Shown here one piece after another: positions 62,941 through 64,000 of a DNA stretch of 64,000 nucleotides; position 1 is the first letter of the stretch, and each line of letters starts with the position of its first letter. The stretch comes from Enoplosus armatus (Eukaryota; Chordata; Actinopteri; Centrarchiformes; Enoplosidae). The notes under the pieces are model-generated. The model was given only the letters and a program-made list of their open reading frames with translations. It did no database searches and was not told where the DNA came from. The DNA is taken from NCBI RefSeq assembly GCF_043641665.1, contig NC_092195.1, positions 20,122,774-20,186,773 on the forward strand, written 5' to 3'. A program made the position numbers and the translations under genes.

Positions 62941-64000
62941 CCGGTCACATTCTGTTTTTCTTCTCTTAAATAAGATAAATCGATTTTTCATTGTGATGCT
63001 CGTGACCACCTGCCGATCAAATTATCGACCAGTCACCTTGTTGGCAAGATCGCACAATCAATCTACGAGTGTGTGCGTGCATTGTGTTGTTTGTCTACAC
63101 ACATACACACAGCATTTAGCTTCTACCTCTCACAGTCTGGGAGTTGAGAGCAAAAATGTGCTTTATAAATGGCCAGATTGTGGCGCTATTCACACCAAAA
63201 AAACAAAACCTGCACCTCTTTGTTCAATGCCACAGCTCTCCACTAACTGTCACACGGTCCTGCAAACTGCGACTGCGTGACGGGACGAGGCGCTCGAGAG
63301 CCAACAGATAAGCTTCGCTGCTCGTCTTGATAAACGTTTTTATAAAAGGAGAAAGTGTGCTGGGACAGACTCCAGCCCCCCCCCCCCCGTGACCTTGGTG
63401 GGTTAAGACAATTAATTAAGTGTGAGGACAGTTTTGGTTGCTGAAGCCTGCGACTGAGCCAAAAGTGTGTCACTGTAGATGAATAAAACTTGTATATATG
63501 TAAATATCTCCTGTTTTGAGCCTAAGTCACAAATTACTGCTGCAACTAAGAAGAATGTTGCATCCCGAGTAATTTTCACAGTTTGAAGTCAGAGCAGTGT
63601 AGAGACGGTGAACATGAGCTCTATGCAGTTTACTGACTTCACCTTACAGGAACTTTGAGTATTGAAATTCAAGCATTTGCCTCTTGAGTGCCATTTAAAA
63701 AACTGTGAAACTGCCCGGTGCAGCTCTTCGTCACTTTCAAAGCAGCCTGTCACATCTCCACTAAAAATTCATGTGGCACGTCGGCTTCGGGCGTCCATGT
63801 TGAGAACCTGGAGCCTCTGCGAGATGCAAATGTAGAGAAGGAAACGGGGAAACGAGGCAGTCCGAAAAAGACAAGCCTGAAGGAAGCATCGCCTTCTTTT
63901 TCCATTACTGGCCTGAATCGATTTGGCTAAAAATAAAGGCAGCAGGACTCCGCTCTGATCGCGTTGCATTCACAGATGACCGCGCGGGCCAAGTGTCACA

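Larger units (their letters stand above)
51926..64000 (-). other. Presumed fam131b intron 1 and upstream sequence
   Basis: No exon with an MGCIGS-type start was found on the minus strand. Contents: a duplicated non-coding element (52245-52320 and 54521-54594), a tRNA-derived SINE-like unit near 53560, a dispersed repeat at about 55830-56500, GA-rich stretches at 57540-57780 and 60780-60930, (GT)n at 58981-59033, and a Tc1-like transposase relic at about 62720-62940. CpG dinucleotides look more frequent near 63780-64000, but no promoter can be claimed. Confidence 0.55.

Overview
The window is vertebrate nuclear DNA, most likely from a teleost fish. It has short exons with GT/AG splice sites, many CA/GT microsatellites, long pyrimidine-rich intron ends, and interspersed repeats of kinds common in fish (a Tc1-like relic, a tRNA-derived SINE-like unit). 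There are no operons, bacterial signals or CRISPR arrays. Most long open frames are shadows of exons or of low-complexity tracts.

Region 1 (1-24950, + strand) is almost the whole of a ClC-1 type chloride channel gene, clcn1. I can place 23 consecutive coding exons, all phase-compatible, from the exon that follows the human exon 1/2 boundary to the stop codon at 24948-24950. They give 1004 residues: a His-rich N-terminus, the complete membrane domain with GSGIPE, GKEGP and GxFxP motifs, CBS1, a variable linker, CBS2 and a proline/serine-rich tail with a natural run of seven histidines. The start-codon exon was not found and probably lies before the window.

Region 2 (24951-30646) lies between the two genes. 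It holds the clcn1 3' UTR and two phase-compatible exon-like segments on the + strand (27199-27316 and 27991-28166). Their translation weakly resembles part of an SPX domain. No complete gene could be assembled around them.

Region 3 (30647-64000, - strand) is fam131b, convergent with clcn1. Ten coding exons were placed (446 residues, frame closed through every junction), from two tiny N-terminal exons down to the stop codon. The exon carrying the start codon was not found and is probably beyond 64000, so 51926-64000 is read as its large first intron. Human chromosome 7q34 also has CLCN1 and FAM131B adjacent and convergent, so the order is conserved synteny.

The two genes are not a pathway. 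clcn1 encodes the muscle plasma-membrane chloride channel that stabilises resting potential. fam131b encodes a poorly characterised protein. The items most worth a second look are a duplicated non-coding element with MEF2-like and TAATTA cores in fam131b intron 1, the orphan SPX-like exon pair, a decayed copy of clcn1 exon 12, and transcript-oriented pyrimidine tracts before splice acceptors in both genes.
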